Shown: positions 28,552-30,742 of the stretch, in pieces
Layout: each line of letters begins with the position of its first letter
Numbering within the stretch: position 1 is the stretch's first letter
From: a virus
Virus record (IMG/VR): IMGVR_UViG_3300048107_000004
Location: 1 to 30,742 of that record
Strand: one strand, 5' to 3'
Length of the DNA: 30,742 nt
Made by a program: the position numbers and the translations under genes
The notes under the pieces: generated by a model
Database searches by the model: none
The model's input: only the letters and a program-made list of their open reading frames with translations
What the model was told of the DNA's origin: nothing

Positions 28552-30602
28552 TGCTTAATATGATCGACACTCAAGACAAACTAAAGAACTTCTCCGAAGA
28601 ACAGTTGATAAGAGAAATGCAAATGCCTACGGGTTCTGCGCCTCAGTTCATGGTGTTGAGTGAGATTGAGCGTCGAAAGCGTATGCGATCAGATGCACAG
28701 CGACAAGAAGGATTAATGCAACCTACTGTTGCTCAGGAAGCTGTGTCTGCGGCGGGCGTACCACAACAAGGTATTGCACAAGTTGCACAGTCTATGGCTC
28801 CTAAAACAGACATGACACAGAATACAGGCGTGTCGAACATGCAAGCATCGAAACTACCCGGACAACCTAATCAACCTCAACGTATGGCTGAGGGTGGCAT
28901 TATGCGCCTAGCCCCCGGTGGGTTTGTGTCAGGTGATGATATGAGCGCTATTGCAAGATTAAAAGTAAGCAATCCAGCTTTATACGAACAGTACAAAGAC
29001 AACCCAGAAGAACTTGCTCGGATTGCAGCGTCTTTATCCTCTAGCATGTTAACACAGCTTGGCGAGAGTGAGAGTCAAGGAAGTGGGGGGTATAACGCAC
29101 AGAACAGTGAAGGTTTTGTTGGTAAGTACCAGTTTGGAGAAGATAGGCTAACAGATTTTCGTGACGCGACAGGTAAAGATTTTACTATGGAGCAGTTTAA
29201 AGCTACTCCAGCTCTACAAGAAGAAGTTGTCCAATGGCACCAAAAAGATATTTCGGACTATGCAAGTGGCACAGGCTTGGATGAGTATAAGGGGCAAACA
29301 ATTAATGGTGTGTTAATTAACGACGACAGCATCATGGCTATGGCTCATTTAGGTGGTAAAAGTGGTATGCGTCAGTTTATAGAATCTGGGGGTGAGTATA
29401 ACCCAGCGGATTCCAACGGCACGACTTTAAGGGATTATGGCCTAAAGTTCTCTGGGCAGTTGAACCAAACTTCTAAGTTACTTAACGATCCTACGACTAA
29501 CCCGATAAACCAAACTTCTAACTCTCCGGACGAAGTCGCACAGGCTATACTAGCACAGAAGCAAGGGCTATATGCTCCTGATGCTATTAAGACTACTGAG
29601 TTAGATAAATTTTATCCAAACGCTGATCCAAATTTTGTTCCTAAAGCATACCCCGGACAGCAGGTGCAAGGAGGCATGGGCTTAGGTCAAATCTTAGACC
29701 CTAACGCCACTTCTATCTATGGTGGGTATGGCCGTGACCCAGAAAATCCCGGCTTTGTAGAAAGAATAGCGGAAGGGGTCGGCCCTTTTCTTGACCGTGC
29801 TTCTAAGGGATTCCCTAGATATGAAGGGCAATCTGCTTTTAGTGGGTTCATGCGTGACCCCAACAACCCCAGCGGACTTGACCAGTATTTTATAGACGTG
29901 GAAAAAAGAGCGCAAGAGAAGCGCGATCAAACCAACAACAACATCGCTAGGTTTAACGCAGCTGAGAGACAAGGTAACGCTATGGGTGCTGCAGCCGAGG
30001 TGTTCGCTCCGCCGACCCCTTATGAAGTTAAGATGCAGGAGAAGAAAGACGACGCCGAAAGAGCTAAACGAATAGCGGATGAAGATGAGGCTATGTCAAA
30101 AGTAGGTATTGCGAGTGTTAAAAAGGCTCCGGTTGAAACATCCGATGACAAGTCATTTAAGGCCGGTGCAAGTAAGCTAAATCAAGATCAGTGGTTGGCG
30201 CTAGCCCAAGCTGGCCTTACGTTAATGAGTACAGGTGACTTTGGTAAAGCAGGGCAAGCTGGCCTATCTGCATATAAAGACTTAACGTCGATTCAGCTAG
30301 CCAAAGCAAAAGCAGGCATGCGCAAACCCGTTACTGGGGCGTACCTTACAGATATGCGAAAGCAGCTAGAGGCGCTAGTAGCAGAACGTGAGTCGCTTAG
30401 AGAACCTGAAGAATCGTCGATTCTAGGATTTGGCACGGGGAAAATGGTCGATCCTGATAGAGTAGCTCGTGAAAGAATAAACGACCGAATAGCTGAGTTA
30501 GAACAGGCTATAAGACAAGCATACCGTAGTGCTAACATTAACGTTAACCCTACAGGTAGTAAAAACTCTGCATACGATTTGCGAGACAAAGTACAAACTT
30601 AA
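28551..30602 (+). CDS. Internal virion protein 3, transglycosylase-like
   Basis: A 683-residue protein. Residues 170-200 (GESESQGSGGYNAQNSEGFV, then GKYQFGEDRL) match the catalytic region of lytic-transglycosylase/lysozyme-like domains (E-S-x-G..YNA.N..G..G.YQFG), with Glu172 or Glu174 as candidate catalytic acid. INDDSIMAMAHLGGKSGMRQ near 256-275 is the expected later helix. It would locally open peptidoglycan during DNA entry. RMAEGGIMRLAPGGFVSGDD (111-130) precedes this domain. Beyond residue ~310 the protein is Pro/Asn-rich, then charged and coiled-coil, ending in a Ser/Asn-rich tail. ATG 28560 is an alternative start. Confidence 0.8.
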   Translation: MLNMIDTQDKLKNFSEEQLIREMQMPTGSAPQFMVLSEIERRKRMRSDAQRQEGLMQPTVAQEAVSAAGVPQQGIAQVAQSMAPKTDMTQNTGVSNMQASKLPGQPNQPQRMAEGGIMRLAPGGFVSGDDMSAIARLKVSNPALYEQYKDNPEELARIAASLSSSMLTQLGESESQGSGGYNAQNSEGFVGKYQFGEDRLTDFRDATGKDFTMEQFKATPALQEEVVQWHQKDISDYASGTGLDEYKGQTINGVLINDDSIMAMAHLGGKSGMRQFIESGGEYNPADSNGTTLRDYGLKFSGQLNQTSKLLNDPTTNPINQTSNSPDEVAQAILAQKQGLYAPDAIKTTELDKFYPNADPNFVPKAYPGQQVQGGMGLGQILDPNATSIYGGYGRDPENPGFVERIAEGVGPFLDRASKGFPRYEGQSAFSGFMRDPNNPSGLDQYFIDVEKRAQEKRDQTNNNIARFNAAERQGNAMGAAAEVFAPPTPYEVKMQEKKDDAERAKRIADEDEAMSKVGIASVKKAPVETSDDKSFKAGASKLNQDQWLALAQAGLTLMSTGDFGKAGQAGLSAYKDLTSIQLAKAKAGMRKPVTGAYLTDMRKQLEALVAERESLREPEESSILGFGTGKMVDPDRVARERINDRIAELEQAIRQAYRSANINVNPTGSKNSAYDLRDKVQT

Positions 30603-30615
30603 ATAGGTTAAATAA

Positions 30616-30742
30616 ATGGGTATTTTCCAATACGTAGACTCCCAAACGGGTAAAGGTTACGACTTTACTATATCCGGAGAAAATCCTTCAGACGTAGAGT
30701 TTGCTAAAATAGCGCAGATTCTTCAGCGTGATAGAGAAGAAG
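30616..30742 (+). CDS. Partial gene at right edge, possible large internal protein
   Basis: An ATG 13 bases after the previous stop opens a frame that continues to the end of the window (42 codons, no stop). It reads GIFQYVDSQTGKGYDFTISG followed by NPSDVEFAKIAQILQRDREE. Short N-terminal phrases of this kind (strand phrase, then helix) begin very large internal or ejection proteins in some marine podophages, but the visible part is too short to assign. Gene order (after two to three internal proteins) supports that possibility. Confidence 0.55.
   Translation, partial: MGIFQYVDSQTGKGYDFTISGENPSDVEFAKIAQILQRDREE

Overview
The window is a contiguous piece of a tailed double-stranded DNA phage genome, almost certainly from a marine bacteriophage. 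Every supported gene lies on the + strand in one tightly packed run, with many ATGA or TAATG stop/start overlaps. The gene order (large terminase, P22-like portal, scaffold, HK97-fold capsid, adaptors, fibres, nozzle, lysis, internal virion proteins), and the absence of any recognisable tape measure, sheath or tail-tube gene, point to a podovirus-type virion. No integrase, repressor, tRNA, CRISPR array or insertion sequence was seen. The host cannot be identified from this window. Signal peptides followed by disulfide-type cysteines, and a GH19 endolysin, suggest a Gram-negative marine host.

Layout. 1-7481 is the packaging and head module: TerL (cut by the left edge inside its Walker A motif), portal, a GroES-like co-chaperonin, a scaffold-like protein, two small head-associated proteins and the major capsid protein, closed by a strong hairpin-plus-T-run terminator at 7503-7532. 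7651-9342 holds small virion-type proteins and an unusual run of four very lysine-rich proteins. 9346-11564 has two head-tail adaptor-like proteins mixed with small unknowns. 11565-18295 is the fibre and host-recognition module: an S74 self-cleaving fibre, a glycine-rich fibre, a tail-assembly-chaperone-like protein, a flavin-dependent halogenase and two repeat-rich tail proteins. 18317-20173 encodes a large nozzle/stabilisation-type tail protein.

20173-25687 is the membrane and periplasm region. It has small membrane/coiled-coil proteins, four consecutive genes with Sec-type signal peptides, an EF-hand protein with two membrane helices, a 3-TM holin, a GH19 endolysin and a GNAT acetyltransferase. 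25718 to the right end encodes internal (ejection) proteins, one with a glycine-zipper segment and one with a lytic-transglycosylase-like domain. A final gene runs off the right edge.

Working together, TerL and portal would package DNA into a capsid built on the scaffold. The GroES-like protein could help the host GroEL fold capsid or tail proteins. Adaptors and nozzle complete the short tail, fibres bind the cell, internal proteins cross the envelope, and holin plus GH19 enzyme release progeny. The most intriguing parts are the short divergent halogenase embedded in the fibre module and the cassette of exported proteins of unknown role just before the lysis genes.
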